Positions 26,159 to 36,497 are shown, counted from the first letter of the stretch. The stretch: 64,000 nt of DNA from Sneathiella sp. HT1-7 (GCF_020731145.1 NZ_JAJFZN010000003.1:372001-436000), one strand, 5' to 3'. Notes: generated by a model not told the origin, from the sequence alone. Made by a program: numbers and translations.

Positions 26159-28093
26159 CTAGATGGCGGAAATATTCCGCTGTTTCGCCTTGCCGGAGCC
26201 GAGTGCGGAGAGAGCCGCTTCGACGATCTGCGCGTGATTGACACCGGCCTCATCATACATATCCTCGATCTGTTGTTGATCGATATAGGCATCTTTCATG
26301 CAAAGTGGCCGGATTTTCAGCCCGTCATCCAGAAGACCGTTCATGGCTAGGAACTGCATCACATGGCTGCCGAAGCCGCCAACGGCACCCTCTTCAACGG
26401 TGATCAGAACGTCATGATGGGTGGCGAGATCGCGGATAAGTTCTTCATCGAGTGGTTTACAAAAACGCGCATCGGCGACGGAGGTTGATATACCCTTTGC
26501 TTCCAATTCTTCTGCCGCAATCAAGGCCTCTTTCAGCCGGGTTCCAAAGGAAAGAATAGCGATGTTATCGCCCCGCTTTATCAATCGGCCCTTGCCGATT
26601 TCCAGCACGTTGCCCGTCTCGGGCAAGTCGATGCCAATACCTTCGCCGCGCGGATAGCGAAAAGCGCAAGGCCCTTCATTATAGGCGGCCGCCGTTGCGA
26701 CCATATGTTTCAACTCGGCCTCATCCGCCGGGGCCATAACCATCATGTTCGGTAGCGTGGCGAGATATGTAATATCGAAGGAACCGGCATGGGTCGCCCC
26801 GTCTGCCCCAACAAGGCCGGCCCGGTCCATGGCAAAACGTACCGGCAGGTTCTGGATCGAGACATCATGCACAACCTGATCATAGCCGCGCTGAAGGAAA
26901 GTGGAATAGATGGCTACGAACGGCTTTAACCCCTCCGTTGCCATACCGGCGGCGAAAGTCACCGCATGCTGTTCAGCAATACCTACATCGAAGCAGCGGC
27001 TTGCGAATTCATTCGCGAACTGATCAAGGCCGGTGCCGTCCGGCATGGCGGCGGTGACAGCAACGATTTTATCGTCGCGGCGCGCTTCCTCAATAAGGCT
27101 CTGCGCAAAGACCTTGGTATAGGAGGGGGCATTCGGTTTTGCTTTTGCCTGTGCCCCGGTAATGACATCAAACTTGGAAACACCATGATATTTATCAGCA
27201 GCGGCCTCGGCGGGCGGGTAGCCTTTGCCCTTCTGCGTGACGCAATGGATCAGGATCGGCCCAAATTTTGATTCTCGCGCATTTTTCAGGACGGGGATAA
27301 GATGTTCCAGATTGTGACCGTCAATCGGCCCGACATAATAAAAGCCGAGTTCCTCGAACAATGTGCCGCCGGTGACCATGCCGCGCGCGAATTCCTCGGC
27401 GCGCCGGGCTGTCCGTTCCAGCGGATCGGGTAGGAGAGAGGCAACCTGTTTTGCCAGCTCCCGCAGGTTACGATAAGGTTTGCCCGAAAGAAGCCGCGAG
27501 AGATAGGCGCTCATGGCACCGACAGGCGGCGCAATGGACATGTCGTTGTCATTGAGGATAACGATCTGCCGTGCATCCATGGCGCCGGCGTTGTTCATTG
27601 CCTCATAGGCCATGCCTGCGCTCAGCGCCCCGTCCCCGATTACGGAGATGACATTGTTGTCGCGACCTTGCAGATCCCGCCCTACTGCCATGCCGAGCCC
27701 GGCGGAAATTGATGTTGAGGAATGCGCCGCGCCAAAGGGGTCATATTCGCTCTCGGCCCGCTTGGTAAAGCCTGATAGACCATTCGGTTGTCGCAATGTA
27801 CGGATGCGATCACGCCGTCCGGTCAGGATTTTGTGAGGATAGCATTGATGGCCGACATCCCAGATGAGCCGGTCTGCCGGAGTGTTAAAGACATGATGAA
27901 GCGCGACAGTCAATTCGACAACACCAAGACCTGCCCCCAGATGCCCGCCGGTCACTGACACGGCGCTGATCGTTTCCTGCCGCAACTCGTCGGCCAGCTG
28001 TACTAGCTCTGGCAGAGTCAGATCGCGCATCGCCTGCGGATAATCGATGGTGTCCAATAATGGGGTCGCCGGTCTCGTTGTCAAAATATTCAC
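26159..28093 (-). CDS. dxs: 1-deoxy-D-xylulose-5-phosphate synthase
   Basis: DXS condenses pyruvate and glyceraldehyde-3-phosphate using thiamine diphosphate, the first step of the MEP isoprenoid pathway. The 644-residue length is normal. Features include [17 protein letters not shown], the TPP motif [18 protein letters not shown] and the transketolase segment [18 protein letters not shown], plus a C-terminal domain. The start codon is GTG. It is downstream of ispA by 6 bp, so precursor supply and prenyl chain elongation are co-expressed. Confidence 0.97.
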   Translation of the reverse strand: MNILTTRPATPLLDTIDYPQAMRDLTLPELVQLADELRQETISAVSVTGGHLGAGLGVVELTVALHHVFNTPADRLIWDVGHQCYPHKILTGRRDRIRTLRQPNGLSGFTKRAESEYDPFGAAHSSTSISAGLGMAVGRDLQGRDNNVISVIGDGALSAGMAYEAMNNAGAMDARQIVILNDNDMSIAPPVGAMSAYLSRLLSGKPYRNLRELAKQVASLLPDPLERTARRAEEFARGMVTGGTLFEELGFYYVGPIDGHNLEHLIPVLKNARESKFGPILIHCVTQKGKGYPPAEAAADKYHGVSKFDVITGAQAKAKPNAPSYTKVFAQSLIEEARRDDKIVAVTAAMPDGTGLDQFANEFASRCFDVGIAEQHAVTFAAGMATEGLKPFVAIYSTFLQRGYDQVVHDVSIQNLPVRFAMDRAGLVGADGATHAGSFDITYLATLPNMMVMAPADEAELKHMVATAAAYNEGPCAFRYPRGEGIGIDLPETGNVLEIGKGRLIKRGDNIAILSFGTRLKEALIAAEELEAKGISTSVADARFCKPLDEELIRDLATHHDVLITVEEGAVGGFGSHVMQFLAMNGLLDDGLKIRPLCMKDAYIDQQQIEDMYDEAGVNHAQIVEAALSALGSGKAKQRNISAI

Positions 28094-28099
28094 CCGTCT

Positions 28100-28990
28100 T
28101 CAGTTGCGGCGTTCTATTGCAAAGCGCGCGGCATGTCTTAACAGATCAGCCTTTGGTCCGAAAGGTCCTAGATGTTCGATCGACTGATCAACCAGCATGG
28201 CGGCGTGAACCTTTGCTTCTTCCAGTCCCATAAGAGATACGAAAGTCGCTTTCCCCGCAGCTTCGTCTTTGCCAGTTGCCTTGCCCATTTCCTCTGGGCT
28301 ACCTTCAGTATCCAATATGTCATCCGCAATCTGAAAGGCCAGCCCTAAATCATGTGCGTAGGCCTTGAGTGCTTGCAGTTGTTGCGGTGATGCATGCCCA
28401 AGAATGGCCCCCGCCTCGCAGGCGAAGGTAATTAGTGCGCCGGTTTTGAGCTGCTGCAGTCGGGTAATGGTGACAATGTCGATATCATCGCCATCGGCAA
28501 AGATGTCCATCGTCTGTCCGCCGACCATGCCGCGTACGCCGATGGCATGAGATAGCTTTGCAACCAGCTTGATGCGGACTTCGGCGGAGGAGTGGGTTTT
28601 AGGATTACCGATAATCTCAAAGGCGAGCGATTGTAGCGCATCCCCGGCGAGTACGGCCGTTGCTTCGTCAAACTGTTTATGCACCGTCGGTTTCCCCCGG
28701 CGCATATCATCATCGTCCATGCAGGGAAGATCGTCATGAATAAGGGAATAGCTGTGGATAATCTCAAGTGCAGAGGCTACCCGCGTTGAATGCAGGCGTG
28801 GTACGCCAAAAAGATCTGCCGCCTGAATAACCAGAAAGGCGCGCAGCCGCTTCCCCCCAGATAGAACTGAATAGCGCATGGCTTCGTAAAGCTGCTTTTC
28901 CAGTCCGTTGTTTTCTGGCAGAAACTCGCGAAGCTCCCGATCCATCAACACGGCAGTCTGACGGAGGGCCTTGCCGAAATCATCTTCCAT
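28100..28990 (-). CDS. ispA: Polyprenyl (farnesyl/geranylgeranyl) diphosphate synthase
   Basis: This 296-residue prenyltransferase condenses IPP with allylic diphosphates in the cytoplasm. The first aspartate-rich motif is in HDDLPCMDDDDMRRGKP and the second in IADDILD. The two-residue insertion in the first motif (DDxxxxD) and the short length fit IspA-type farnesyl diphosphate synthase. The exact chain length cannot be read. It lies between xseB and dxs in the usual alphaproteobacterial order. Confidence 0.93.
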   Translation of the reverse strand: MEDDFGKALRQTAVLMDRELREFLPENNGLEKQLYEAMRYSVLSGGKRLRAFLVIQAADLFGVPRLHSTRVASALEIIHSYSLIHDDLPCMDDDDMRRGKPTVHKQFDEATAVLAGDALQSLAFEIIGNPKTHSSAEVRIKLVAKLSHAIGVRGMVGGQTMDIFADGDDIDIVTITRLQQLKTGALITFACEAGAILGHASPQQLQALKAYAHDLGLAFQIADDILDTEGSPEEMGKATGKDEAAGKATFVSLMGLEEAKVHAAMLVDQSIEHLGPFGPKADLLRHAARFAIERRN

Positions 28991-29019
28991 ATTAATGTCT
29001 CAATCCACCGCACTCATGT

Positions 29020-29277
29020 CTATTCAACATTCGCCGGTTCGACCGACAGGTTACCATTCTTGCCGACGATCTTGTCGACCCGCTCCTGTGCGTTCCTGAG
29101 CTTGGCGTCGCAATGCTGTTTCAACAGGGACCCGCGGGTGTAGATATCGATCGACTGGTCGAGATCGACCTGGCCGGAATCGAGTTTTTCAACGATCTGC
29201 TCCAGTTCTTTCAGAGCCTCTTCAAAGCTCATCTTGGCGATATCAGCGGGGATTTCCTGGCTATTCGGGTCAGACAT
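29020..29277 (-). CDS. xseB: Exodeoxyribonuclease VII small subunit
   Basis: This 85-residue XseB has the signature SFEEALKELEQIVEKLDSGQ followed by a second helix and a short acidic tail. XseB binds the large subunit XseA to form the single-strand exonuclease. XseA is not in the window. GGAG precedes the ATG at 29277. Its position just before ispA-dxs is a widespread conserved arrangement and not evidence of a functional link to isoprenoids. Confidence 0.94.
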   Translation of the reverse strand: MSDPNSQEIPADIAKMSFEEALKELEQIVEKLDSGQVDLDQSIDIYTRGSLLKQHCDAKLRNAQERVDKIVGKNGNLSVEPANVE

Positions 29278-29308
29278 GATTTCTCCTTTGCCGTCTTATA
29301 CTCTTCTC

Positions 29309-30235
29309 TTAAGTCCGGAGCAATGCTTTCACATGGGCGTCAACGCCATCGGCCAGCCCCTCCAGATCGTAGCCGCCTTCAAGTGCCGAAACAACACGTC
29401 CGCTCGCGTGCCGGTCGGCAATCGCCATGAGTTTCCGGGTCACCCAGCCAAAGTCTTTGCCAGTCAGGTTGAGATTGGCGAGCGGGTCTCTTTCATGGGC
29501 ATCGAAGCCCGCGGAAATTATCAGTAATTCAGGTCGAAAGGTATCGAGAGCCGGCAGGATGACGTTGTCATAGGCCTCCCGGAAGGCGCGGGAGCCTGAT
29601 CCGGCGGCGAGAGGAACATTCACAATATTGCCCACACCAGTTTCACTGGCATCACCTGTGCCGGGATAAAAGGGAGCCTGATGACTGGAGGCATAGAACA
29701 GCCCTGCGTCTTTTTCAAATATTGCCTGGGTGCCATTCCCGTGATGAACATCGAAATCGACTACTGCAATCCGTTCCAGTTTATATGTCTGTCGCGCGTA
29801 ACACGCACCGACGGCGACATTGTTATACAGGCAAAATCCCATGGCGCAGTCCGCTTCAGCATGATGGCCGGGCGGGCGGATGGCACAAAAGGCGCTGGTT
29901 TTTGGCTCTTTCATTACAACGTCAATGGCTGCAACCACCGCCCCGGCGGCACGTAAGGCAGCCGATTGCGAACCGGGTGACATTTTAGTGTCAGGATCAA
30001 GATCGATAATACCTTCAACAGGGGCTCTTGCCACCAGCCGGTCAAGATGAGCCTCCGTATGGGCCAATGCGAGTTGCTCGCGCGTGGCGAGGGGGGCATC
30101 CCGGCGTTCCAGAGTTGGGAAATTTTCAAGGTCCAGTTGATGCAGGACAGCCCTCAGGCGATCTGCTCGTTCCGGATGCCCGGTACCAGTGTCATGAAAC
30201 AGACAATCGCGATGTGTAAATAGATAGGTTGTCAT
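29309..30235 (-). CDS. Histone-deacetylase-like amidohydrolase
   Basis: This 308-residue zinc-dependent deacetylase belongs to the class II HDAC / acetylpolyamine amidohydrolase superfamily. The catalytic and metal motifs IRPPGHHAEADCAMGF, VVDFDVHHGNGTQ and ISAGFDAHERDP are intact. The physiological substrate in bacteria is uncertain: acetylpolyamines, acetylated proteins or small amides. It heads the xseB-ispA-dxs cluster, 31 bp before xseB, as in many alphaproteobacteria. It is divergent from the RND efflux operon. Confidence 0.9.
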   Translation of the reverse strand: MTTYLFTHRDCLFHDTGTGHPERADRLRAVLHQLDLENFPTLERRDAPLATREQLALAHTEAHLDRLVARAPVEGIIDLDPDTKMSPGSQSAALRAAGAVVAAIDVVMKEPKTSAFCAIRPPGHHAEADCAMGFCLYNNVAVGACYARQTYKLERIAVVDFDVHHGNGTQAIFEKDAGLFYASSHQAPFYPGTGDASETGVGNIVNVPLAAGSGSRAFREAYDNVILPALDTFRPELLIISAGFDAHERDPLANLNLTGKDFGWVTRKLMAIADRHASGRVVSALEGGYDLEGLADGVDAHVKALLRT

Positions 30236-30357
30236 GGGTCGCCAGTTTAGGGTTTCGAAAAATCATCAATTTTATGTATGTGCAGATTTTTTTGTTGCTT
30301 TTCAAGCAATTCAGCCTCAATTCTGTAAAGATACGTGCAGAGTGAAATGTAATACAA

Positions 30358-31455
30358 ATGAACAAAACAGCACAATTGGCCATCATAGTGGTAATTGCCG
30401 CGTTGGGCTATGGGGCGTGGCACTATCAGGACCAGCTTCCCTTCATTGGCGGCGGTAACGGCGAAGCACAGGCCACCAAAGGTCCCAAGCGACCACCGCA
30501 GAATGTCATTGTTTCTGCGGTTGTGAGTAAGGCTTTGCCGCGTACCATCACGGCTATCGGTACCGCTCGGGCGAATGAATCGGTGGTGATCACCACAAAA
30601 GTCACCGGCAAAACCAGCAAGCTTGATTTCAATGAGGGGCAAAAAGTGAAGGTCGGCAAGCTGCTGGTTCAGCTTGACGATACGGAACTGCGCGCGAACT
30701 TAACCGAATCGCAGGCGGCACGCGACAATGCGCAGAAGCTCTATGACCGGGCGTTGAAGCTTTATGCCACGCGAAACGTAGCCAAGGCGCAGGTTGATTT
30801 GCTTCTTGCTGAGTTGCAGGCGGCGGAGGCGGCAGTTTCAGCGCAAAAAGCACGACTTAGTGACTATCGGATCGTGGCACCCTTTTCTGGCGTTCTCGGA
30901 TTCCGGGAGGTGAGTGTTGGCTCGCTCGTGCAGCCGGGGGATATCATTACCACGCTCGACGATACGGATACGATCAAGGTGGATTTTGATCTGCCGGAAA
31001 CTTATATCGCTGATGTCGGGCCGGGTCTGAAATTCTCTGCGAAGAATGCTGCCTATCGCGATCATGTATTCGAAGGGCAGGTCAATACCATCTCTACCCG
31101 GGTGAATGAATATACTCGTGCGGTTCGGGTGCGCGGATCGGTTCCGAATGGAGATGGGCTTTTGAAACCGGGTATGTTCCTCTCTGTCGAGTTGCAGATC
31201 AGTGTCGATGAGAATGCACTCCTGGTCTCTGAAGAGGCGGTTGTGCTTACGATTTCCGGGCCTATCGTCTATGCGGTAGTGAATGACAAAGCGGTGCGTA
31301 CGCCGGTAAAAATTGGGCGCCGTATCAGAGGTTTCGTGGAAATTATTGAGGGATTGCAAGAAGGTGATCCGGTGATCACTGAAGGCCTTCAGAAGGTCAA
31401 GGATGGTGCACCTGTCAAACCGAGCGTGGCGGTTTCAACCTCTGAGGCATCGTAA
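30358..31455 (+). CDS. RND efflux periplasmic adaptor (membrane fusion protein)
   Basis: This 365-residue HlyD/AcrA-type adaptor has an N-terminal hydrophobic anchor or signal (residues 5-20). It also has a lipoyl half-motif (VVITTKVTGKTSKLDFNEGQ), an alpha-hairpin (near 115-160), the second lipoyl half (IVAPFSGVLGFREVSVGSLV) and beta-barrel domains. It links the inner-membrane pump to an outer-membrane channel. The stop overlaps the pump gene start (TAATG). No TolC-like gene or repressor is adjacent. The ribosome site is weak. Confidence 0.92.
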   Translation: MNKTAQLAIIVVIAALGYGAWHYQDQLPFIGGGNGEAQATKGPKRPPQNVIVSAVVSKALPRTITAIGTARANESVVITTKVTGKTSKLDFNEGQKVKVGKLLVQLDDTELRANLTESQAARDNAQKLYDRALKLYATRNVAKAQVDLLLAELQAAEAAVSAQKARLSDYRIVAPFSGVLGFREVSVGSLVQPGDIITTLDDTDTIKVDFDLPETYIADVGPGLKFSAKNAAYRDHVFEGQVNTISTRVNEYTRAVRVRGSVPNGDGLLKPGMFLSVELQISVDENALLVSEEAVVLTISGPIVYAVVNDKAVRTPVKIGRRIRGFVEIIEGLQEGDPVITEGLQKVKDGAPVKPSVAVSTSEAS

Positions 31456-34400
31456 TGCGGTTGCCCGATCTCGCCATCAAGCGCCCGGTTCTGGCCATCG
31501 TTTTTTCGGCCGTTCTGGTCCTATTCGGGCTTTTTTCCTATCAATCCTTAAGCGTTCGGGAATATCCGGATATCGACAGCCCGAATGTCTCGATCCAGAC
31601 CTCCTATCGAGGGGCATCGGCAGAAATTATCGAAAGCCAGATAACCCAGGTAATCGAGGATGCGGTTGCCGGAATCAGCGGTGTGGAACGAATTTCCTCC
31701 ACCAGCCGGGAGGAGTATTCGACGGTCGGCGTGGAATTTTCGCTAAGCCGGGATATTGAATCTGCGACTAATGATGTGCGCGATCGTATTTCCCGCATCG
31801 TCAACCAACTTCCCGAAGAGGCCGACTCGCCGCGTATTTCAAAATCCGAGAGTGACGCGCGGCCCATCCTTTGGCTGTCTCTGACCAGTGACAGATTCAA
31901 CCAGCTTGAACTCACTGATTATGCAGAACGAAACCTTGTCGATCCCCTCTCAACCGTTGATGGGGTAGCAAATGTGCGCATCGGTGGTGCACGTCGCTAT
32001 GCCATGCGCATCTGGCTTGATACACCGGCAATGGCCGCACGCGGCGTAACGGTTGCGGATATTGAATTCGCCATTCGCGAACAAAATGTGCAGATTCCTT
32101 CCGGTCGAATTGAATCGAACATGCGGGAGTTCAGCATCAAGACACAGTCTGACCTCCGGACTGCGGAGGAATTCCGCCGGATCATCATCTATGATTATGC
32201 GGAGGGGCGGGTGCGCCTCGGCGATGTGGCTGAGGTGGAGATTGCGCCGGAAAATGATCGGACGAACCTTCGGGTTAACGGGCAAACAGCCATCGGCCTT
32301 GGCGTGGTTCGCCAATCGGGCGCCAATGTGCTGGAGGTTGCCAACGGCGTGAAGAAGATTGTCGAACGGCTGAAGAACAATCTTCCCACCGGCCTCGATA
32401 TCCGGGTGTCATATGACCAGTCGGTCTTCATCAGCCAGTCTATCAAGGAGGTATTCTTCGCCCTCGGCGTTGCCATGATCCTTGTTATCCTGGTTATCTT
32501 TTTCTTCCTGAGATCCATCGCGGCCACCTTTATTCCGGCCGTTGCAATCCCGGTATCGATCATTGCCACGCTGACAATTCTTGGGGCGCTTGATTATTCC
32601 GTAAATGTGCTGACGCTGCTTGCGCTGGTGCTTGCTATCGGTCTTGTTGTCGATGACGCAATTGTCGTGCTTGAGAATATCCACCGCAGGATTGAAGCGG
32701 GGGAGCCGCCGCTTCTTGCTGCGAGCCGGGGGGCGAAACAGGTCGGGTTTGCCGTTGTCGCGACGACCATCGTCTTGATCGCTGTCTTTATCCCGATTTC
32801 ATTCCTCGATGGCACGACGGGCCGGTTATTCAGGGAATTTGGCGTTGCGGTTGCCGCCGCCGTGATGTTTTCCTCCTTCGTTGCATTGACACTGACGCCG
32901 ATGCTTTGCTCAAAGCTACTCGTTGAGACGAATAAGGAAGGCTGGTTCTATAAATCGACGGAGCGTCTATTCACTGGCCTCGCTACACTTTATGGCAATG
33001 CGTTGAAATGGACACTGAAAATACCACTGGTGGTCGTGGCAATTGCTATCGGGCTTTCGGCGTTGGCCTATAGTTTCTATGACGTTATCCCAAAGGAATT
33101 TGCCCCGACGGAGGATCGCGGTGTCTTTTATATGCCGGTGAAAGGCCCTGAAGGGGCCACCATGGAATATACGCGTAATAATGTCGACAGGATCGAGGAG
33201 GTATTGAAACCTCTCGAAGAAAGTGGTGAGGCTTCGCGCCTTTTTGCTTTTCTTGGCACCTTCCGTCAGCCCGGACCGGTGAATGAGGCCTTCATGCTCG
33301 TGGGACTAGTCCCTTGGGAAGAGCGGTCGCGGTCGCAACAGGAAATCGTTAATGAGGTGTTCCCTAAACTGCTCGCCATTCCGGGTGTGAAAGTTTTTGC
33401 AATCAACCCCGCCAGTCTTGGTCAGCGCGGTTTTTCCGCTCCGGTCCGAATTATTATTGGCGGTCCCTCCTATGACGTCATCAATGAATGGGTGGACAGG
33501 GTTATCGCCCGGGCGCAGGAAAATCCGCAGCTTCTTAACATCACCAAGGATTTTGAGGAAACCCAGCCGCAGATCCATCTGGATATTGATCGGGCGCGAG
33601 CCTCTAACCTTGGGGTCACGATTGAGACGATTGGCCGAACCCTTGAAACACTGATGGGCGCGCGCAATGTCACGACCTATGATCAAGGAGGCAAGCAGTA
33701 TGAAGTCATTGTTCAGGCCCGCAAAGAAGATCGCGGAAGCCGGGATGATCTGTCGAACGTCTATGTCCGCTCAGAGGTTGCAGATCAGCTGATCCCGCTC
33801 TCGGGTTTTGTGACACTAAGGGAAGAGGCCGGGCCGGGTGAACTCAAACGTACCGACCGACTTCGTACGATTGAAATATCGGCCTCTCTCGGGCCGGACT
33901 ACACGTTGGAGAAGGCGCTCAATTATCTGGAAACCATCGTCCGCGAAGAAGCCGGAGAAGAAGCGACAATCTCCTACGATGGCCTTAGTCGCTCATATAA
34001 GGATTCCAATCAGGCATTGGTCTTCACCTTTGTGACGGCGCTTCTCGTGGTGTTTCTTGCTCTTGCCGCGCAGTTTGAAAGCTTCATCCACCCTATGATT
34101 ATCATGACGACGGTGCCGCTCGCTATTACCGGCGCGCTGGGCTCTATCCTGCTGGCTGGGCTGACGCTCAATATCTATAGCCAGATCGGGATGATCATGC
34201 TGATCGGACTGACGGCGAAGAATGCTATTTTGATTGTGGAGTTTGCGAACCAGCTCCGGGATGAAGGCGCGGATATCCTGACCGCGATACAGGAGGCGGC
34301 GATCATCCGTCTGCGCCCGATCCTGATGACGACAATTTCAACGGCCCTTGGGGCGGTGCCACTTGCCATTGCGACTGGTGCTGGCGCTGAAAGCCGGGAA

Positions 34401-34565
34401 GCAATTGGCATTGTCATTATCGGCGGTATGATATTCTCGACCATTCTGTCTTTGTTCGTTGTGCCGGTGGTATACATCCTGTTGGCCCGCTTCAGCCGTC
34501 CTTCTGGTTATCTTGCTGCGCGGCTGAATGAGCTCGAAACTGCGCATTCGGATATCCACAAATAG
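31455..34565 (+). CDS. RND-family efflux pump inner-membrane subunit
   Basis: This 1036-residue HAE1/AcrB-like transporter has 12 membrane helices in two repeats and two large periplasmic loops. The TM4 proton-relay segment ALVLAIGLVVDDAIVVLENI carries the paired aspartates, and the TM10 region includes IGLTAKNAILIVEFANQL with the conserved lysine. It is predicted to export drugs, solvents or lipophilic metabolites using the proton gradient. It is translationally coupled to its adaptor by a 1-bp overlap. Substrate range unknown. Confidence 0.95.
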   Translation: MRLPDLAIKRPVLAIVFSAVLVLFGLFSYQSLSVREYPDIDSPNVSIQTSYRGASAEIIESQITQVIEDAVAGISGVERISSTSREEYSTVGVEFSLSRDIESATNDVRDRISRIVNQLPEEADSPRISKSESDARPILWLSLTSDRFNQLELTDYAERNLVDPLSTVDGVANVRIGGARRYAMRIWLDTPAMAARGVTVADIEFAIREQNVQIPSGRIESNMREFSIKTQSDLRTAEEFRRIIIYDYAEGRVRLGDVAEVEIAPENDRTNLRVNGQTAIGLGVVRQSGANVLEVANGVKKIVERLKNNLPTGLDIRVSYDQSVFISQSIKEVFFALGVAMILVILVIFFFLRSIAATFIPAVAIPVSIIATLTILGALDYSVNVLTLLALVLAIGLVVDDAIVVLENIHRRIEAGEPPLLAASRGAKQVGFAVVATTIVLIAVFIPISFLDGTTGRLFREFGVAVAAAVMFSSFVALTLTPMLCSKLLVETNKEGWFYKSTERLFTGLATLYGNALKWTLKIPLVVVAIAIGLSALAYSFYDVIPKEFAPTEDRGVFYMPVKGPEGATMEYTRNNVDRIEEVLKPLEESGEASRLFAFLGTFRQPGPVNEAFMLVGLVPWEERSRSQQEIVNEVFPKLLAIPGVKVFAINPASLGQRGFSAPVRIIIGGPSYDVINEWVDRVIARAQENPQLLNITKDFEETQPQIHLDIDRARASNLGVTIETIGRTLETLMGARNVTTYDQGGKQYEVIVQARKEDRGSRDDLSNVYVRSEVADQLIPLSGFVTLREEAGPGELKRTDRLRTIEISASLGPDYTLEKALNYLETIVREEAGEEATISYDGLSRSYKDSNQALVFTFVTALLVVFLALAAQFESFIHPMIIMTTVPLAITGALGSILLAGLTLNIYSQIGMIMLIGLTAKNAILIVEFANQLRDEGADILTAIQEAAIIRLRPILMTTISTALGAVPLAIATGAGAESREAIGIVIIGGMIFSTILSLFVVPVVYILLARFSRPSGYLAARLNELETAHSDIHK

Positions 34566-34644
34566 GGTAAGCGGGAAACCGATGGGATTGATTTTTAGCA
34601 GCGGACGGTAATCGCTGTTCCATCGTGGGGCGAGCGCGGCTATG

Positions 34645-34680
34645 ATAGGCGCGGCTTAGATGTTTGGGCGCCTTATTTTT
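34645..34680 (+). terminator. Candidate terminator after the RND operon
   Basis: AGGCGC (34647-34652) pairs with GCGCCT (34668-34673) around a 15-base loop, extended by flanking A-T pairs with a one-base bulge and followed by TATTTTT. The loop is large, so strength is doubtful. It ends 15 bp before the SDR start. Confidence 0.45.
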
Positions 34681-34695
34681 CAAGGAACAGGTTAA

Positions 34696-35433
34696 ATGTC
34701 AGACAAGGGGAAATTTCTATTGCTGACCGGTGCGAGCCGGGGAATTGGGCATGCCACGGTCAAACGATTTAGTGCCGCAGGCTGGCGGGTTCTGACCGTG
34801 TCGCGACAGGAATTTTCTGAATATTGCCCCTGGGAGGGTGGCGAGAAGGATCATTTGCAGATTGATCTGGCGGATATCGAAGCCTTGCCAACGGCGATTG
34901 AGCATATCCGAGAGAAGTTGGAGGGGGCACCTCTGCATGCGCTGGTGAATAACGCCGGAGTGTCGCCAAAGGGGCCGGAGGGAGCGCGGTTCAGCACGCT
35001 CAATTCCTCTTATGCCGATTGGCTGCATGTCTATAACGTCAATCTTTTTGCGCCGTTGATGTTGGCACAGGGTCTGTTTGACGAACTGGTTGCCGCGAAA
35101 GGGACGATCGTTAATGTCACGTCGATCGCGGGTAGCCGGGTGCATCCCTTCGCGGGATCAGCTTATGGAACATCGAAGGCAGCGCTTTCCGCGCTTACAC
35201 GAGAGATGGCGGCAGATTTCGGACCTCATGGAGTAAGGGTCAACGCCATTGCGCCCGGAGAGATCGACACATCGATCCTCTCTCCCGGCACAGAGGATAT
35301 GATTCAGGATATTCCGCTTCGCCGCCTAGGAAAACCGGAGGAAGTTGCTTCCACCATTTATTTCCTCTGCGATGCACCGTCATCCTATGTGACAGGCGCG
35401 GAGATCCATATCAACGGCGGCCAGCATGTGTAG
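34696..35433 (+). CDS. Short-chain dehydrogenase/reductase
   Basis: This 245-residue NAD(P)-dependent Rossmann oxidoreductase is of the classical SDR type. The cofactor motif TGASRGIGHA is at the N-terminus, NNAGVSPKGP marks the central strand, and the catalytic Ser-Tyr-Lys are in VTSIAGS and YGTSKAAL. AAGGAACAGG precedes the ATG. The next gene starts immediately after its stop codon, which suggests a shared pathway. The substrate is unknown. Confidence 0.92.
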   Translation: MSDKGKFLLLTGASRGIGHATVKRFSAAGWRVLTVSRQEFSEYCPWEGGEKDHLQIDLADIEALPTAIEHIREKLEGAPLHALVNNAGVSPKGPEGARFSTLNSSYADWLHVYNVNLFAPLMLAQGLFDELVAAKGTIVNVTSIAGSRVHPFAGSAYGTSKAALSALTREMAADFGPHGVRVNAIAPGEIDTSILSPGTEDMIQDIPLRRLGKPEEVASTIYFLCDAPSSYVTGAEIHINGGQHV

Positions 35434-35880
35434 TTGGATCGTGAAGTGAATGGTTCCGATAAATATCTGACGCGGCTGATTGAACGCTTTTATCATGATG
35501 CCTGGAACAGAAGGGGCGAGGATTGTGCCCGTGAGATTCTGCACAAAGATTTTGATTTTCGGGGGTCCCTTGGTCCCGTCCGTGTAGGGCCGGAGGGGTT
35601 TATCCAGTATATGCGTGAACTCTGGATCGGCCTTCCTGACTTTCGCTGCGATATCGAGGATGTCGTGGATGAGGGCGACAGCGCTGCCGCAAGGATGAAG
35701 TTTTCCGGCACGCATAAGGGGTCATTCTACGGCGTTCCAGGAACGGGCAAGACAATCATCTGGGCGGGCGGCGCCTTCTTCAAGGGCAATGGGAAGCAGA
35801 TCACGGCGCTCTGGGTGTTGGGGGATATTGACGCCATAAAGCGCCAGCTTGGCCCATCGGCGAACTCTAATTTTGCCTGA
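35434..35880 (+). CDS. SnoaL-like polyketide cyclase / ester cyclase family protein
   Basis: This protein of about 148 residues has the NTF2-like SnoaL fold: IERFYHDAWNRRGEDCAREI, FRGSLGPVRVGPEGFIQYM and the hydrophobic C-terminal strands. Family members range from cyclases to proteins of unknown role. The frame begins directly after the SDR stop with TTG. A GTG four codons later (35446) is an alternative. Neither has a strong ribosome site, so translation probably depends on coupling to the upstream gene. Confidence 0.75.
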   Translation: MDREVNGSDKYLTRLIERFYHDAWNRRGEDCAREILHKDFDFRGSLGPVRVGPEGFIQYMRELWIGLPDFRCDIEDVVDEGDSAAARMKFSGTHKGSFYGVPGTGKTIIWAGGAFFKGNGKQITALWVLGDIDAIKRQLGPSANSNFA

Positions 35881-35891
35881 ATGAAATAACC

Positions 35892-36497
35892 ATGAACCTC
35901 CCCGGAACTGCAGGCTATGTCGAAGCAGCGGAGTGACTGATTCCGCGTTATGAGGCGCTGGAATTTGACGAGCTGCATGCCGTCATACTTGATTTGATGC
36001 CGCAAAAGCCGCTCCGGTTACTGGATATCGGGGCAGGCACGGGGCGGGATGCGGCCTGTTTTGCGGTGCAAGGCCATCAGGTAACCGCCGCCGAGCCGAC
36101 CGATGCCTTTCGCCTTGCAGGGATGCGCCTTCATGCTGCTCATGATATCGAGTGGATTGATGACGGTCTGCCGCACCTTGCGGCACTTTCGGGGCAAGAC
36201 AATGCATTTGATTTTGTTCTACTCACAGGTGTCTGGATGCATCTGGACAAGGCGGAGCGGATGACCGCGATGCCGGTGCTTGCCTCTCTCATGGCGCCGG
36301 GCGCGCGTCTCATCATGTCGCTTCGTCATGGGCCGGTGCCGGAAGGGCGACGGATGTTTGAGGTGACAGGAGAGGAGACAATTGATCTTGCTGAAGCGGC
36401 AGGCTTGAGCCTTCTGCGAAAGCGCTATACGGAGTCCATCCAGCCTGAAAATCGCGCCAACGGCGTGCACTGGACAATGCTCGCCTTTCGCCGCTAA
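35892..36497 (+). pseudogene. Class I SAM methyltransferase interrupted by an in-frame TGA
   Basis: From ATG 35892 the frame reads MNLPGTAGYVEAAE, then a TGA at 35934-35936, then continues in frame LIPRYEALEFDELHAVILDL into MPQKPLRLLDIGAGTGRDAA. The residues on both sides of the stop look like the normal N-terminal helix region of this family, so this is one gene with a nonsense codon. Reinitiation at TTG 35994 or ATG 35997 would keep the SAM motif LLDIGAGTGRDAA and the rest (about 167 residues), but lose roughly 34 residues. It is 11 bp after the SnoaL-like gene, and its 3' end overlaps the convergent BLUF gene by 4 bp. A sequencing error is possible. Confidence 0.75.

Noticed and set aside
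30295-30309. TTGCTT-TTC-AAGCAA dyad between the HDAC-like gene and the RND operon
   Set aside because: Short A/T-rich stem with no T-run in either direction and no adjacent regulator gene; probably chance.
35934-35936. TGA in the methyltransferase as a selenocysteine codon
   Set aside because: No clear SECIS-like hairpin directly follows, and the position lies in a variable helix rather than at a redox site.
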